From an uncultured Actinomycetales bacterium (lineage in GTDB: Bacteria > Actinomycetota > Actinomycetes > S36-B12), in contig CAJXYI010000007.1 of NCBI GenBank assembly GCA_913063435.1, forward strand, positions 1 to 64,000: a stretch of 64,000 nucleotides of DNA, in the 5' to 3' direction. A program made the position numbers and the translations under genes. The notes under the pieces are model-generated. The model did not search any database, had not been told where the DNA came from, and saw only the letters and a program-made list of their open reading frames with translations. Numbering within the stretch: the stretch's first letter is position 1; every line of letters begins with the position of its first letter. Below are positions 29,273 through 42,237 of this stretch, piece by piece.

Positions 29273-30192
29273 CCGATCTCCTCGATCAAGCCTGGCGAGA
29301 TCCCAAGCTCGCCAATGTGCTCTATCACGACTGGGAGGCCTCCACATATGACGAGAAGTGGAGCATCTCCTATGACGATCGTTGCATCGACTATGCGCGT
29401 GACAGATTCGTGCACACCGCGGGTTTCCCGGCCCGGCCGTACGCCAGGGCGTTGGAGATCGGTTGCGGTACGGGGTTCTTCGCCCTCAACCTGATGCAGG
29501 CCGGAATTATGGATTCGGCCGTCCTGACCGACATCTCTTCGGGCATGGTCGAGGTCGCGACAAGGAACGGGCAGTCCCTGGGACTGGATGTCGAAGGGCG
29601 GGTGGCAGATGCGGAGTCCCTGCCGGCACAGGATGGGGAATTCGATCTCGTCATCGGTCACGCGGTGCTGCATCACATCCCCGATGTCGAGTTGGCGTTG
29701 CGCGAGACCCTTCGAGTGTTGAAGCCGGGCGGTCGTTTCGTCTTCTGCGGCGAGCCCACCGCTCGCGGTGACGTCGTCGCGCGAACGCTGTCTCGGGCCA
29801 CGTGGTGGGCTGCGAGCCGGGTGACCCAGTGGGGGCCGTTCCGGGACCGCTGGGCTCGACCGCCGATGGAACTCGCGGAGTCCTCGCGGGCAGCCGCACT
29901 CGAGTCGGTGGTCGATCTGCACACCTTCGATCCCGATGCGCTTGCCGCCACAGCGATGCGTGCCGGAGCGATCGATGTCGAGACCGTGACCGAGGAACTC
30001 ACCGCGTCCTGGTTCGGTTGGCCGGTGCGCACCTTCGAGGCAGCCGTCAAGCCCGGTGCCCTGGGCTGGGGCTGGGCGACGTTCGCCTACCGCACCTGGC
30101 AGCGTCTGGCTGACATCGACGAGCGCGTGTGGTCGAAGGTCGTGCCGGACGAGTTGTTCTACAACGTGTGCGTGACCGGGGTCCGGCCCTGA
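29269..30192 (+). CDS. Class I SAM-dependent methyltransferase
   Basis: ALEIGCGTGFFALNLMQAG, DLVIGHAVLHHIPDVELALRETLRVLKPGGRFVF; ATGA overlap with the upstream gene. Confidence 0.9.
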   Translation: MTDLLDQAWRDPKLANVLYHDWEASTYDEKWSISYDDRCIDYARDRFVHTAGFPARPYARALEIGCGTGFFALNLMQAGIMDSAVLTDISSGMVEVATRNGQSLGLDVEGRVADAESLPAQDGEFDLVIGHAVLHHIPDVELALRETLRVLKPGGRFVFCGEPTARGDVVARTLSRATWWAASRVTQWGPFRDRWARPPMELAESSRAAALESVVDLHTFDPDALAATAMRAGAIDVETVTEELTASWFGWPVRTFEAAVKPGALGWGWATFAYRTWQRLADIDERVWSKVVPDELFYNVCVTGVRP

Positions 30193-30932
30193 GTCGCAGT
30201 CGAGATCCGCGACAGGCTCGGTTCCTGACCTGGGCGTCACTGCGCTGGGTGGTTCGCAACCGGGCCTGGACGTGGTGGTATCTCGTGCGTTACTGGCGTT
30301 TCCTCTGGCTGCGACTGAGGTCGCCGCACGTCGTGACCGAGGGGTTCGTGTTCCTCGGGAAGCGGGTCGAGGTCCACGCGCGTCGAGGTTATGGTCGGCT
30401 GGTACTCGGCCGCTGGGTGCACATTGGTGACGAGAACCGATTGCGCTGCCATGAGGGCACCATGCGGGTAGGCGACAAGTGCGTCTTCGGGCGGGACAAC
30501 ACCGTCAACGGCTATCTGGATATCGAGTTCGGTGAGGGCACGATCGTGGCCGACTGGGTGTACATCTGCGATTTCGACCACGTCACCGAAGATGTCCACG
30601 TTCCGATCAAGGATCAGGGCATCGTGAAATCGCCGGTTCGGATCGGCCCTGATGTGTGGATCGGCACCAAGGTGACCGTGCTGCGCGGAACCTCGATCGG
30701 TCGCGGCAGCGTCCTCGCGGCGAACTCGGTGATCCGCGGAACCATCGAGGAATACTCGGTGATGGCGGGGATTCCGGCGGTGTGCATCAAGGATCGACGC
30801 ACTGTTCACGAAGGTCTGATCCAGCGGCGTGCGGCGATCGAGGACATCGCCCGCAAGACGAACAGGGCCGTTGCGGAAACACTTGACACATCGATCGACA
30901 CAGCGCTCGACGGGACGGTCGAACAGGGCTAG
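30129..30932 (+). CDS. Left-handed beta-helix (hexapeptide repeat) acyltransferase; true start uncertain, probably between 30190 and 30250
   Basis: SPVRIGPDVWIGTKVTVLRGTSIGRGSVLAANSVIRGTIEEYSVMAGIPAVCIKDR. Confidence 0.88.
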   Translation: MVEGRAGRVVLQRVRDRGPALSRSRDPRQARFLTWASLRWVVRNRAWTWWYLVRYWRFLWLRLRSPHVVTEGFVFLGKRVEVHARRGYGRLVLGRWVHIGDENRLRCHEGTMRVGDKCVFGRDNTVNGYLDIEFGEGTIVADWVYICDFDHVTEDVHVPIKDQGIVKSPVRIGPDVWIGTKVTVLRGTSIGRGSVLAANSVIRGTIEEYSVMAGIPAVCIKDRRTVHEGLIQRRAAIEDIARKTNRAVAETLDTSIDTALDGTVEQG

Positions 30933-32161
30933 ACAGGGGGTTGGGCGAGGAGATTGCCCGTCAGGTCCCGGTCGCTGGTGACGGGGGCGCGCCTCCTGTG
31001 AAGAGCGGCCTGCTGATACACCGACAGAGTGGCTTCGGCGATGACCGGCCAGGCGTGATGTTCACCGAGGCGACGACGTGCTCGTCGAGCCCGGATCGTG
31101 GCCCCTCGGGAGTCGTCGAGGCTCTGGCGCACCGCGCGCACGAGATCGTCGACGGCTCCGGGGGTGAAGGTGATAGCGGTCGAATCGTCGTCGGCGAACT
31201 CGGTGAGACCTCCGGTTCGGGCGACGACCAGCGGTGCGTTCAATGCGGCAGCCTCGAGGGCGACGAGGCCGAAGGGTTCGTAGACACTGGGCACGACCAC
31301 GGCACTCGCCGCTGACATCACCTCGTGCAGGCGCTCCTCGGGCAGCCATCCGGTGAACGTCACCCGCGTGGCGATCCGGCGCCGACGTGCCTGCTCGACC
31401 AGGGCACCTCGTTGACTGCCGTCACCGGCGATCACCAGTCGCAATCGGGGATAGTGCCGGCGCAGGCGCGCAACGGCATCCAGGAGCGTGTGGACGCCCT
31501 TTTCCCATTCCAGTCGGCCGCAGTACACCAGCGTGGGGTCGTCAGGGCCGATGCGCTTGGCACGTGCGGGTGTCGACCAGCGTCGGGTGTCGATGCCATT
31601 GGGGATCACCGCCATGGCGTCGCTGGGCACATCGAACAGTCGGGACACCTCCGACTCCATGTGCTCCGAACAGGTGATGACCCGGTGGGCGGTTGCGACC
31701 AGCCAGGATTCGATGCGGTGAATCGAGCGAGACAGGTCGGTCGGCAGCCAGCCCTGGTGCCGACCGGCCTCGGTGGCGTGAATCGTGGCGACGAAAGGGG
31801 TGGTGTCGATCGCGACGAGATCGCGTGCGGCGTGCGCAACGAGCCAATCGTGGGCGTGGAGCACATCGGGCCGCAGGCGTTGCCACGAAGCGATCCCCGT
31901 TGCCGCGAGGCGATGGTTCAAGGCCAGCACCCAGGCCAGCAGATGCTCCGTGTCGAAGGGCAGTTCCGGGGGTGCGGGTGCGGCGCGCAGGATGCGAACA
32001 CCGGCGATCGACTCCTGCGCCGGTCGGTCGGGGACGTGATCGGTGATCACCGTGACGTCGTGACCGAGAGCGGCCTGGGCTTCGGCGAGAGCGTGGACGT
32101 GGCGTCCCAACCCGCCGTAGACCGCCGGCGGGTATTCCCAGGACAGATGGCACACCCGCAC
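30929..32161 (-). CDS. GT4 glycosyltransferase, alpha-glucan/MGLP-type (Rv3032-like)
   Basis: MRVCHLSWEYPPAVYGGLGRHVHALAEA...VIPNGIDTRRW...VYCGRLEWEKGVHTLLDAV...PSVYEPFGLVALEAAAL. Confidence 0.9.
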   Translation of the reverse strand: MRVCHLSWEYPPAVYGGLGRHVHALAEAQAALGHDVTVITDHVPDRPAQESIAGVRILRAAPAPPELPFDTEHLLAWVLALNHRLAATGIASWQRLRPDVLHAHDWLVAHAARDLVAIDTTPFVATIHATEAGRHQGWLPTDLSRSIHRIESWLVATAHRVITCSEHMESEVSRLFDVPSDAMAVIPNGIDTRRWSTPARAKRIGPDDPTLVYCGRLEWEKGVHTLLDAVARLRRHYPRLRLVIAGDGSQRGALVEQARRRRIATRVTFTGWLPEERLHEVMSAASAVVVPSVYEPFGLVALEAAALNAPLVVARTGGLTEFADDDSTAITFTPGAVDDLVRAVRQSLDDSRGATIRARRARRRLGEHHAWPVIAEATLSVYQQAALHRRRAPVTSDRDLTGNLLAQPPV

Positions 32162-32194
32162 GATCGGCCAGCATACGGGCCGAGCGCAGCCGGG

Positions 32195-33736
32195 TCAGTC
32201 GAGGAAACCCCGAGCGTCCACGTGTCCCCATGGGCGGTCGACGTCGGCGATCGAGCGCCAGGCTGCCGCACTCGCTGCGGAGTCGATCTCTGCCGCGACC
32301 GCCTCGACATCGGCGAGGTGGTCGACGATGCGTGACCGTGCGTAGTCGACGGCGGATTCCTTGCTGATCATGAACACCCAGTCGCTGGCGAGGCCGAGGA
32401 GCAGGGAGGTCAGGAGTTGATCGCGGGCCGGATCGCGAGTCAGGCGATCGGTCCATCGATCCCGGGTGAGCAGGTAGCGAACCCGGTCGATCGCTGCAGC
32501 CCGTGCGGCACGAACATCCTGGGTCTGCGGACTGCTCCACACCCGGAAATCCTTCCCCGAACCCCACGATCCCAGGTCCGGATGGACACGGCCGACCGTG
32601 TCGTGATGCTCCAGTGCGCCAGACAGACTGCGCGGCGCGATGCCGGCCTCGGGTAGCAGGTGCAGCACCTCCTCGAGCCATTGCGGACCTTCGTGCCACC
32701 AGTGCCCGAATAATTCGGTGTCGTAGGCGACCACGGCCAGTCCGGGTCGCTGCGGATGCGCTCGCCGCTGCTCGAGGAGTCGGTTGCGTACCGCGTCGAC
32801 GAAGTCTCGCGCGTCCTGGCGCACCGCGTGTGCGGCGCGATCGGGATCGTAGGGCGCCTTGTCCTCCGGTGGGGTCGTGCGTGACGTGACCCGGTGGATC
32901 TTCATGCCCCAGTCGTGGTCGTAGCTGTGGAAGTCCCGGTACCACCGACCTCCGGGGTACCCGCGACGTGGGGACCACACCCGGTAGGCCAGGGGCAGAT
33001 CACGCCCGAAGACGCGGATATCGGTGTCGGCCAGCAGCCAGGGAGCATCCGTGGTCGCCCCAGCCGACAGCACCGTCGGCCCCTCCAGCATCAGGTGATC
33101 GACACCTGCTCGCGCGAATACCTCGGCCAGGCCGGGGCGGTAGGCGCACTCGGGGGTCCAGATCCCGCGGGGGGCCGATCCCCATCGCAGTCGGGCATCG
33201 TCGAGCCCCGCGGTCAGGGTCGCGCCCGCCCAGTCGTCGGACAGATCGGGGGTGAAGGTGTGCGAGAGCGGACCGCCGAGGAACTCCACGACCCCGGCAT
33301 CAGCGAGGCGGCGGACAATGGGGCTCGCTCCGTGTCGCCCATCACGCTCGAAGTTTTCCAAGGCAGCCGCCGCCATGCGGTACTCCGCCTGTCCGGCGGA
33401 TCGCCGATGCGGTTCGCGCATGCCGGCCAGTCCCGTGGCGCGCACCTGCCAGTCACCGAGCCACTCGTGATGTGCCCGCAGACAGTACGGATCATCGAGT
33501 TGTGCCGCCAGGACCGGCGTGATGCCCATGGTGAGCAGATCGCGCCGACCCTGACCACCGAGTCGGTCGAGCATCGAGAACACGCGGGTGTAGGACTGCG
33601 CCCACGCCTGGTGCAGCCACTCCTCGCCCACCGGCCATGCGCCGTGATGGGCGACCCACGGCAGGTGGGTGTGCAAGACGATGCACAGTGAGCCGATGTA
33701 GGCGTTCGTCGGTGAGCTCATCCCGGGTGGGTTCAT
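32195..33736 (-). CDS. GH57 1,4-alpha-glucan branching enzyme (Rv3031-like)
   Basis: GSLCIVLHTHLPWVAHHGAWPVGEEWLHQAWAQSY, GIWTPECAYRPGL, VAYDTELFGHWWHEGPQWLEEVL. Confidence 0.9.
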   Translation of the reverse strand: MNPPGMSSPTNAYIGSLCIVLHTHLPWVAHHGAWPVGEEWLHQAWAQSYTRVFSMLDRLGGQGRRDLLTMGITPVLAAQLDDPYCLRAHHEWLGDWQVRATGLAGMREPHRRSAGQAEYRMAAAALENFERDGRHGASPIVRRLADAGVVEFLGGPLSHTFTPDLSDDWAGATLTAGLDDARLRWGSAPRGIWTPECAYRPGLAEVFARAGVDHLMLEGPTVLSAGATTDAPWLLADTDIRVFGRDLPLAYRVWSPRRGYPGGRWYRDFHSYDHDWGMKIHRVTSRTTPPEDKAPYDPDRAAHAVRQDARDFVDAVRNRLLEQRRAHPQRPGLAVVAYDTELFGHWWHEGPQWLEEVLHLLPEAGIAPRSLSGALEHHDTVGRVHPDLGSWGSGKDFRVWSSPQTQDVRAARAAAIDRVRYLLTRDRWTDRLTRDPARDQLLTSLLLGLASDWVFMISKESAVDYARSRIVDHLADVEAVAAEIDSAASAAAWRSIADVDRPWGHVDARGFLD

Positions 33737-34494
33737 GCCGATAGCGGCTCGGGGGCACGACCGACGACGATGAGGTCCTGCGCTGGTCCGGCGTCGGGTG
33801 CGATGGTGAAGTCGGCGGCCGTGATCGAAGCGGTGAATTCGATCAGATCGTCGGGCCAGTCATCTGCAAGCGCGGCCGTCACCTGTGCCGCCATGATCGA
33901 GCCGTGGCGAGATTCCCACTCGGTGATCCGTCGACCATGGTGGAGCCCTAGCATCCGGACGTCGTGCCAACCGGTGGCGAAAAGGAGGTCGTGAACCTGC
34001 TCGGCATCGAATTCCTCGACGTGGAACGGATTGATCGGCCGCTCACCTCTGCCGAGTCCGGGGGAGAACGTGTGGCGGTTCGGTGTCGACGCCACCAGCA
34101 GTCCGCCCGGGCGGACCGCGCGGAGCAGGTCGGTGAGGAAACCCGATAGATCCCACAGGTGCTCGATGACCTGCAGGGTGATGACCATGTCCAGGCTGTG
34201 GTCGCGCACAGGCAGATGGGCCAGATTCGCACGCACGACATGCGTTCGGGGATATGTGTCAGCGGCGTGCCGGCAGGCCTGGTCGTCGTATTCGAGGCCG
34301 ATCACGGCGCTCGGGCCGGATTCCGCGAGCAATTCAGCACCGTAACCCTCGCCGCTTCCGGCATCGAGAACCCGTGCCGCTGCGAGATCGGTGGTGAATT
34401 CCGAGCAGATCCATCGATACACGGCATCGTGGCGAGCGAAGAAGTACTGCTCCCGATCGATGCCGGGGACGGTGCGCTCGCCGGTGGGTTCCAT
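33733..34494 (-). CDS. SAM-dependent methyltransferase (Rv3030-like)
   Basis: RVLDAGSGEGYGAELLAESG, DMVITLQVIEHLWDLSGFLTDLLRAVRPGGLLVASTPNRHTFSPG; TAGGGT 8 nt upstream of ATG. Confidence 0.9.
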   Translation of the reverse strand: MEPTGERTVPGIDREQYFFARHDAVYRWICSEFTTDLAAARVLDAGSGEGYGAELLAESGPSAVIGLEYDDQACRHAADTYPRTHVVRANLAHLPVRDHSLDMVITLQVIEHLWDLSGFLTDLLRAVRPGGLLVASTPNRHTFSPGLGRGERPINPFHVEEFDAEQVHDLLFATGWHDVRMLGLHHGRRITEWESRHGSIMAAQVTAALADDWPDDLIEFTASITAADFTIAPDAGPAQDLIVVGRAPEPLSA

Positions 34495-34597
34495 CGTGGC
34501 CGACCCTAGCCCGCCCCGACGCGCCGAGAACGCGCGAGCGTCCTATCATCTACTCGTCGGTCATTTACCGGCCATTCCATGCGCGGAGGAGCAATCG

Positions 34598-35377
34598 ATG
34601 AAGATCGCGGTGTGCGTCAAGCAGGTCCCCGACACCTGGGCTGAGAAGAAACTTCGAGACGATGATTCGACCCTCGACCGCGAGGCCGCTGACGGGGTCA
34701 TGAACGAGCTCGACGAGTACGCCGTCGAGGAGGCGCTCCGTCTCATCGAGGCCCACGGTGGAGAGGTCGTGGTCGTGACCATGGGTCCCGATCGCGCGGC
34801 GGAGACAGTCCGCAAAGCGCTGAGCATGGGTGCCGATGCCGGTGTGCACCTCGTCGATGACGCACTGCATGGTTCGGATGCGCTGGCAACGTCGTACGCA
34901 TTGGCTGAAGTGCTGTCCGGGCGGGACTTCGACCTGATCCTGTTCGGTTCGGAATCCACCGACGCGCGCATGAGCGTCGTGCCGGCGATGGTCGCGGAGC
35001 GGCTCGGCCTGCCCCAGGTCACCTTCGCCCAGAAGGTCGAGGTGGACGGATCGACGGTCCGAATCGAACGACTGACCGAGTACGGCTACGACACCGTCGA
35101 GGCATCGACCCCCGCCGTCATCAGCGTGGTGGAGAAGATCAACGAGCCTCGCTACCCCTCCTTCAAGGGGATCATGGCGGCGAAGAAGAAGCCGGTGGAG
35201 ACGCTCACCACCGCCGATGCCGGTCTCGATTCCGCGCAGTTGGGCCTATCTGCCGCCTGGTCGACCGTGGCGCAGTTCGCTGCCCGTCCGCCGAAGGCGG
35301 CGGGAACCGTCGTCACCGACGAGGGTGATGGCGGTACGAAGATCGTCGAGTTCCTATCCGAGCAGAAGTTCGTCTGA
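34598..35377 (+). CDS. etfB: Electron transfer flavoprotein subunit beta
   Basis: MKIAVCVKQVPDTWAEKKL...GAVVV-like region, GSESTDARMSVVPAMVAERLGLPQVTFAQKVE. Confidence 0.96.
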   Translation: MKIAVCVKQVPDTWAEKKLRDDDSTLDREAADGVMNELDEYAVEEALRLIEAHGGEVVVVTMGPDRAAETVRKALSMGADAGVHLVDDALHGSDALATSYALAEVLSGRDFDLILFGSESTDARMSVVPAMVAERLGLPQVTFAQKVEVDGSTVRIERLTEYGYDTVEASTPAVISVVEKINEPRYPSFKGIMAAKKKPVETLTTADAGLDSAQLGLSAAWSTVAQFAARPPKAAGTVVTDEGDGGTKIVEFLSEQKFV

Positions 35378-35401
35378 GTCGTTAGCGAAGGGGATAGTTC
35401 C

Positions 35402-36358
35402 ATGGCAGAGATCCTGACCGTCGTCGAAGCAGCGGACGGAAGCGTGAAGAAAGTCAGCCTCGAGTTGCTGGCCCTGGCAGGCAAGCTCGGCGAGCCGGCT
35501 GCGGTGTGGCTGGGACCGGGATATTCCGATGCGGCCGGTGCCGTCCTCGCCGAGCACGGTGCGGCGAAGATCTATGTCGCCGACAACGCCGACCTCGTCG
35601 ACTACGTCGTCGCGCCCAAGGCGGAGGCCCTCGCGCAGATCATGCAGAGTGCAAGCCCAGCGGCGGTTCTCATCGCCTCCTCGGCGGAGGGCAAGGAGAT
35701 CGCGGCACGACTTGCCGTCAAGACCGGATCGGGTGTCATCACCGATGCTGTCGATGTGGCCGCGGACCTGACGGCCACCCAGAGCGTGTTCGGCGGTTCG
35801 ACGATCGTGCAGTCGAAGGTCACCACGGGAACCCCGATCATCACCGTGCGCGTGAACTCCATCGCGCCGGAGGTGTCACCGGCGGCGGGTACGCGCGTCG
35901 ATGTCTCCGTCGATGTTTCCTCCTCGGCGAAGACCGCCAAGGTCACCGATCGCACTGTCGCGGCCAAGGGCGGACGCCCCGAACTCGCAGAGGCTGCCAT
36001 CGTGGTCAGCGGTGGCCGCGGGGTGAACGGCGCTGACGGATTCGGAGTGATCGAGGCTCTCGCAGACAGCCTCGGTGCTGCTGTCGGAGCTTCCCGTGCG
36101 GCCACGGATGCCGGCTGGTACCCCCACCAGTACCAGGTCGGGCAGACCGGGAAGACCGTCTCCCCACAGCTGTACATCGCCAACGGCATCAGCGGCGCGA
36201 TCCAGCACCGCGCCGGCATGCAGACCTCCAAGACCGTCATCGTGGTCAACAAGGACCCGGAGGCGCCGATCTTCGAACTCGCCGACTTCGGTGTCGTGGG
36301 AGACCTGTTCTCCGTCGTGCCGCAGTTGACCGACGAGATCAACAAGCGCAAGGGCTGA
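35402..36358 (+). CDS. etfA: Electron transfer flavoprotein subunit alpha
   Basis: VGASRAATDAGWYPHQYQVGQTGKTVSPQLYIANGISGAIQHRAGMQTSKTVIVVNKDPEAPIFELADFGVVGDLF. Confidence 0.97.
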   Translation: MAEILTVVEAADGSVKKVSLELLALAGKLGEPAAVWLGPGYSDAAGAVLAEHGAAKIYVADNADLVDYVVAPKAEALAQIMQSASPAAVLIASSAEGKEIAARLAVKTGSGVITDAVDVAADLTATQSVFGGSTIVQSKVTTGTPIITVRVNSIAPEVSPAAGTRVDVSVDVSSSAKTAKVTDRTVAAKGGRPELAEAAIVVSGGRGVNGADGFGVIEALADSLGAAVGASRAATDAGWYPHQYQVGQTGKTVSPQLYIANGISGAIQHRAGMQTSKTVIVVNKDPEAPIFELADFGVVGDLFSVVPQLTDEINKRKG

Positions 36359-36397
36359 TCGAACCGGTCCGCACGCACCCGCGTTAGCATCGAACCT

Positions 36398-37582
36398 GTG
36401 GAGCGCCGGGTGGTATATCTCGATCACGCTGCGACCACCACCCTTCGACCCGAAGCCGCCAATGTGTGGTTGCAGGTGTCGGCAGAGGTCGGCAACCCTT
36501 CGTCATTGCACGCTGCCGGCCGTGCGGCGCGCCGCGTGGTCGAGGAATCCCGTGAACGAGCGGCTGCTGCCCTGGGCATTCGCCCGAGTGAGATCGTGTT
36601 CACCGCCGGTGGCACCGAGTCCGACAATCTCGCGGTCAAGGGGTTCGCCTGGGCTCGCGGTGGCCGCCGCGCCATCGTGTGCTCACCGATCGAGCATCAC
36701 GCGGTCCTCGATCCCGTCGAGTGGCTGGTCGAACAGCAGGGATTCGAGGTCCGTTATCCGGCGGTCGATGCGCTCGGCAGGGTTGATCTGCAATCACTTG
36801 AGGCGCTCCTAGACGACGATGTCGCCCTGTGCTCGGTGCTGTGGGCGAATAACGAGATCGGAACGGTTCAACCGATCGAAGCAATCGCTCGATCCTGTCG
36901 AGAACAATCGATCCCGTTCCATTCCGATGCCGTGCAGGCCTTGGGCATGATCCCGGTGAACGCCTCCCTTCCGGGCCTGACAGCCCTCACCTTCAGCGGT
37001 CACAAGATCGGGGCTCCGGTCGGTGTCGGTGCGTTGGTGATCGATCGGGATGCGGTCGTCGCACCGTTGATCCACGGGGGCGGGCAAGAGCGCGAGATCC
37101 GTTCGGGCACGGTCGACGCGGCGGGAATCGCAGCCTTCGCCGTTGCCGTGGAGTCTGCTGTTGCCGAGCAGGAGAACCTCGCCGCACGTCTCATCGACCT
37201 GCGGGCCATGCTCGTCCAAGGAGTGCTGGCCAGGATTCCCGGAACCGTGCTGCAGGGTGATCCCGGTATCGGAGTCGATGAGCGTCTACCCGGCAATGTC
37301 GCGATCACCTTCGATGGATGCGAGGGCGATGCGCTGCTGATGCTGCTCGACGCAGCCGGCATCGCCTGTTCGACAGGATCCGCCTGCACCTCGGGAGTTC
37401 CTGAGCCTTCACATGTCCTGCTCGCCATGGGAGTCGATGCGGGCACCGCGCGGGGCACGCTGCGGTTCTCGTTGGGGCGCGGATCCACCGAGGATGACGT
37501 CGAGGCGCTCCTGACCGCCCTGCCCAGTGTGGTGGAACGCGCCCGACGAGCCGGCCGCCCCCGACTGGCTCCGCGCTCATGA
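36398..37582 (+). CDS. Cysteine desulfurase
   Basis: [59 protein letters not shown]. Confidence 0.95.
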   Translation: MERRVVYLDHAATTTLRPEAANVWLQVSAEVGNPSSLHAAGRAARRVVEESRERAAAALGIRPSEIVFTAGGTESDNLAVKGFAWARGGRRAIVCSPIEHHAVLDPVEWLVEQQGFEVRYPAVDALGRVDLQSLEALLDDDVALCSVLWANNEIGTVQPIEAIARSCREQSIPFHSDAVQALGMIPVNASLPGLTALTFSGHKIGAPVGVGALVIDRDAVVAPLIHGGGQEREIRSGTVDAAGIAAFAVAVESAVAEQENLAARLIDLRAMLVQGVLARIPGTVLQGDPGIGVDERLPGNVAITFDGCEGDALLMLLDAAGIACSTGSACTSGVPEPSHVLLAMGVDAGTARGTLRFSLGRGSTEDDVEALLTALPSVVERARRAGRPRLAPRS

Positions 37583-37595
37583 CGGTGCTCGCGCC

Positions 37596-38678
37596 ATGAG
37601 AGTGCTCGCGGCATTGTCCGGAGGTGTCGACTCGGCGGTCGCCGCGGCACGCGTACGTGATGCCGGGCATGAGGTGGTCGGAGTACATCTGGCCCTGTCG
37701 AGAGCCGAGCATGTCAGCGGATCACGGGGTTGCTGTTCGGCGGAAGACGCCCGCGATGCCCGACGGGTCGCCGACATGCTCGACATCCCCTATTACGTCT
37801 GGGATATGCACGAGGAGTTCCAGGAGTCGGTCATCGATGACTTCATCGCCGAATACCAGGCGGGCCACACCCCCAATCCCTGCCTGCGCTGCAATGAGAG
37901 CATCAAGTTCGCAGCCGTACTCGATCGGGCGCTGGCACTGGGCTTCGATGCGGTCTGCACCGGGCACTATGCCCGCCTTGTCGATACTCCGACAGGGCGC
38001 GAATTACACCGTGCGGTCGATCCCGCCAAGGACCAGTCGTATGTGCTCGCGGTGCTCCAGGCTGATCAACTCGAGCATTCGATGTTCCCCCTCGGCGAGT
38101 CGGTCAAGGACGACGTTCGAGCCGAGGCGGATCAACGAGGACTGCTGGTCGCGCAGAAGCCCGACAGCCACGACATCTGCTTCATCCCCGACGGAGACAC
38201 GGCCGCGTGGCTGCGCGACCGCTTGGGTGAGCAGCCCGGTGACATCGTCGACGCACAGACCGGGGATCGCATCGGCTCGCATGAGGGGGCCTATGCCTTC
38301 ACGATCGGTCAGCGTCGAGGCCTAGCCCTGACGACCCCCGCAGACGAAGGCCAGCGTCGATATGTCGTGGATGTCGATGTGCGCTCCAATACCGTCTTCG
38401 TCGGCTCGTCGAGTCTGCTCGGCATTCGCACGATCGAGGCGATCGAACCACGTTGGACCCAGGGCCCTCGGAGGTCTCCTTTCGAGGCAAGCGTGCAGAT
38501 TCGCGCGCACGGTGAACCGCTGGCTGCGACAGTCGACATCGTCGAGGTTGATTCCCATGCCCGCTGGCGGATCGCGCTGCATGAATCATTGCGCGGGGTG
38601 GCACCGGGGCAGGCAGCGGTCCTCTATGACGGCACTCAGGTGCTGGGCTCGGCGACCATTCACGCGACAGCCCCGTGA
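37596..38678 (+). CDS. mnmA: tRNA-specific 2-thiouridylase
   Basis: [79 protein letters not shown]. Confidence 0.97.
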   Translation: MRVLAALSGGVDSAVAAARVRDAGHEVVGVHLALSRAEHVSGSRGCCSAEDARDARRVADMLDIPYYVWDMHEEFQESVIDDFIAEYQAGHTPNPCLRCNESIKFAAVLDRALALGFDAVCTGHYARLVDTPTGRELHRAVDPAKDQSYVLAVLQADQLEHSMFPLGESVKDDVRAEADQRGLLVAQKPDSHDICFIPDGDTAAWLRDRLGEQPGDIVDAQTGDRIGSHEGAYAFTIGQRRGLALTTPADEGQRRYVVDVDVRSNTVFVGSSSLLGIRTIEAIEPRWTQGPRRSPFEASVQIRAHGEPLAATVDIVEVDSHARWRIALHESLRGVAPGQAAVLYDGTQVLGSATIHATAP

Positions 38679-38688
38679 ATCGGCGCGG

Positions 38689-39720
38689 ATGATCGGCTAC
38701 ACCGCGACTGGAATCGGTTCGCTTCCTGGAGTGAACGCCGGCGAGGCCACCCGTATCGTCGCTGGCGAACTGTCGGACCTTCCTCATGTGGTGGAGTTGC
38801 CCGCACGCGGGCCGGGCTCGGACATGATCGGTCGGACGATGGCGATGCTGGCTGAATTGGCTCCTGATCTATCGGTCGAGACCACTCCCATGGGCTGGCG
38901 GTTCTGCGACACGCCCGGATCGGTGATGCGACGCGCGCGTTCATGGCTGGCAGAGGATCTCGATGCCGCGGAGCAGCACTACGCCGGCACTTCGGTGATC
39001 AAGGCCCAGGTCTGCGGGCCGTGGACGCTGGCGGCCGGTGTCGAGATGCGCAACGGAGAACGCGCGATCCGTGACCACGGTGCGTGCCGGGAGATCGCCG
39101 CGGCCCTGGCCGATGCCGTGGGTGCGCACATCCGCGACATCCAGCGCAGGATCCCCGGTGCCAGGGTGATCGTGCAGGTGGACGAACCCTCCCTGCCTGC
39201 TGCACTCGCGGGGGGCATCTCCACAGCCAGTGGCATCGCCACCTACCGCCGCATCGATCCGCAGATCGCTCAGGGTCACCTCGCCACAGTCGTCGAGTCG
39301 ATGACTCAACTCGATGGGGTCGGCTGGCTCCACTGCTGTGCGTCGCACCCTCCGATCGAGATGCTCGTACGAGCCGGCTTCACCGGGCTCGCGGTTGCCC
39401 TGCGTCCAGAAGACGTCGCCTCCGAAGTCGAGCAGGAGCCTGTGGGCCAGGCCCTCGATCAGGGCGCAACCCTCGGCTGGGGGGTGCTCGATGGGCGGGA
39501 GATGACCGCAGGCCCAGGCGATGATGCGTCGCGCGCCGCATCCAGTGTGCTGCGCCAACTCGCTCGGTGGGGATTCACACCCGAGAGCGTGGCCGACCGG
39601 ATCGTGCTCACCCCAAGCTGCGGTCTCGCGGGTAGCACGCCCCATGTCGTCCGAGCGGCCTATCGTGCGCTGCGTGAGGTCGGGCGGCTCCTCCGCGATG
39701 AGGGGCTCGAACCTGCGTAA
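38689..39720 (+). CDS. Cobalamin-independent methionine synthase (MetE C-terminal-like) family protein
   Basis: TGIGSLPGVNAGEATRIVAGELSDLPHVVELPARGPGSDMIGR, IVQVDEPSLPAAL, WLHCCASHPP. Confidence 0.82.
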   Translation: MIGYTATGIGSLPGVNAGEATRIVAGELSDLPHVVELPARGPGSDMIGRTMAMLAELAPDLSVETTPMGWRFCDTPGSVMRRARSWLAEDLDAAEQHYAGTSVIKAQVCGPWTLAAGVEMRNGERAIRDHGACREIAAALADAVGAHIRDIQRRIPGARVIVQVDEPSLPAALAGGISTASGIATYRRIDPQIAQGHLATVVESMTQLDGVGWLHCCASHPPIEMLVRAGFTGLAVALRPEDVASEVEQEPVGQALDQGATLGWGVLDGREMTAGPGDDASRAASSVLRQLARWGFTPESVADRIVLTPSCGLAGSTPHVVRAAYRALREVGRLLRDEGLEPA

Positions 39721-41913
<2,193 letters not shown>

Positions 41914-41923
41914 GATGAGCGGC

Positions 41924-42220
41924 ATGTCCGCGATTACGCCCGACGATGTCGCCCATCTGGCTCGCCTCGCGCGGTTGGAACTCACCGCCGACGAACTCGA
42001 TCACTACGCGGCGCAACTCGATGTGATCGTGTCGTCTGTCGCTCGAGTCAGCGAGGTGGCGGCTGACGATGTCCCACCTACCTCGCATCCGCTCCCGTTG
42101 GTCAACGTCACCCGGCCGGACGTTGCGCGCCCTGGCCTGGGTGCGGCTGATGCGCTCGCGGGGGCCCCTGCGGTAGAAGACGATCGATTCCGGGTGCCCC
42201 GCATCCTGGATCAGGACTGA
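41924..42220 (+). CDS. gatC: Asp-tRNA(Asn)/Glu-tRNA(Gln) amidotransferase subunit C
   Basis: [36 protein letters not shown] 41924 preceded by TAGGAT at a 7 nt gap. Confidence 0.96.
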   Translation: MSAITPDDVAHLARLARLELTADELDHYAAQLDVIVSSVARVSEVAADDVPPTSHPLPLVNVTRPDVARPGLGAADALAGAPAVEDDRFRVPRILDQD

Positions 42221-42237
42221 GAGCGCAGGGAACGCCG

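Noticed and set aside
31542-32978. 478 aa minus-strand ORF overlapping the GT4 and GH57 genes in another frame
   Set aside because: Arg/Pro/Ser-rich nonsense composition; both real genes are well supported on the same strand in a different frame.
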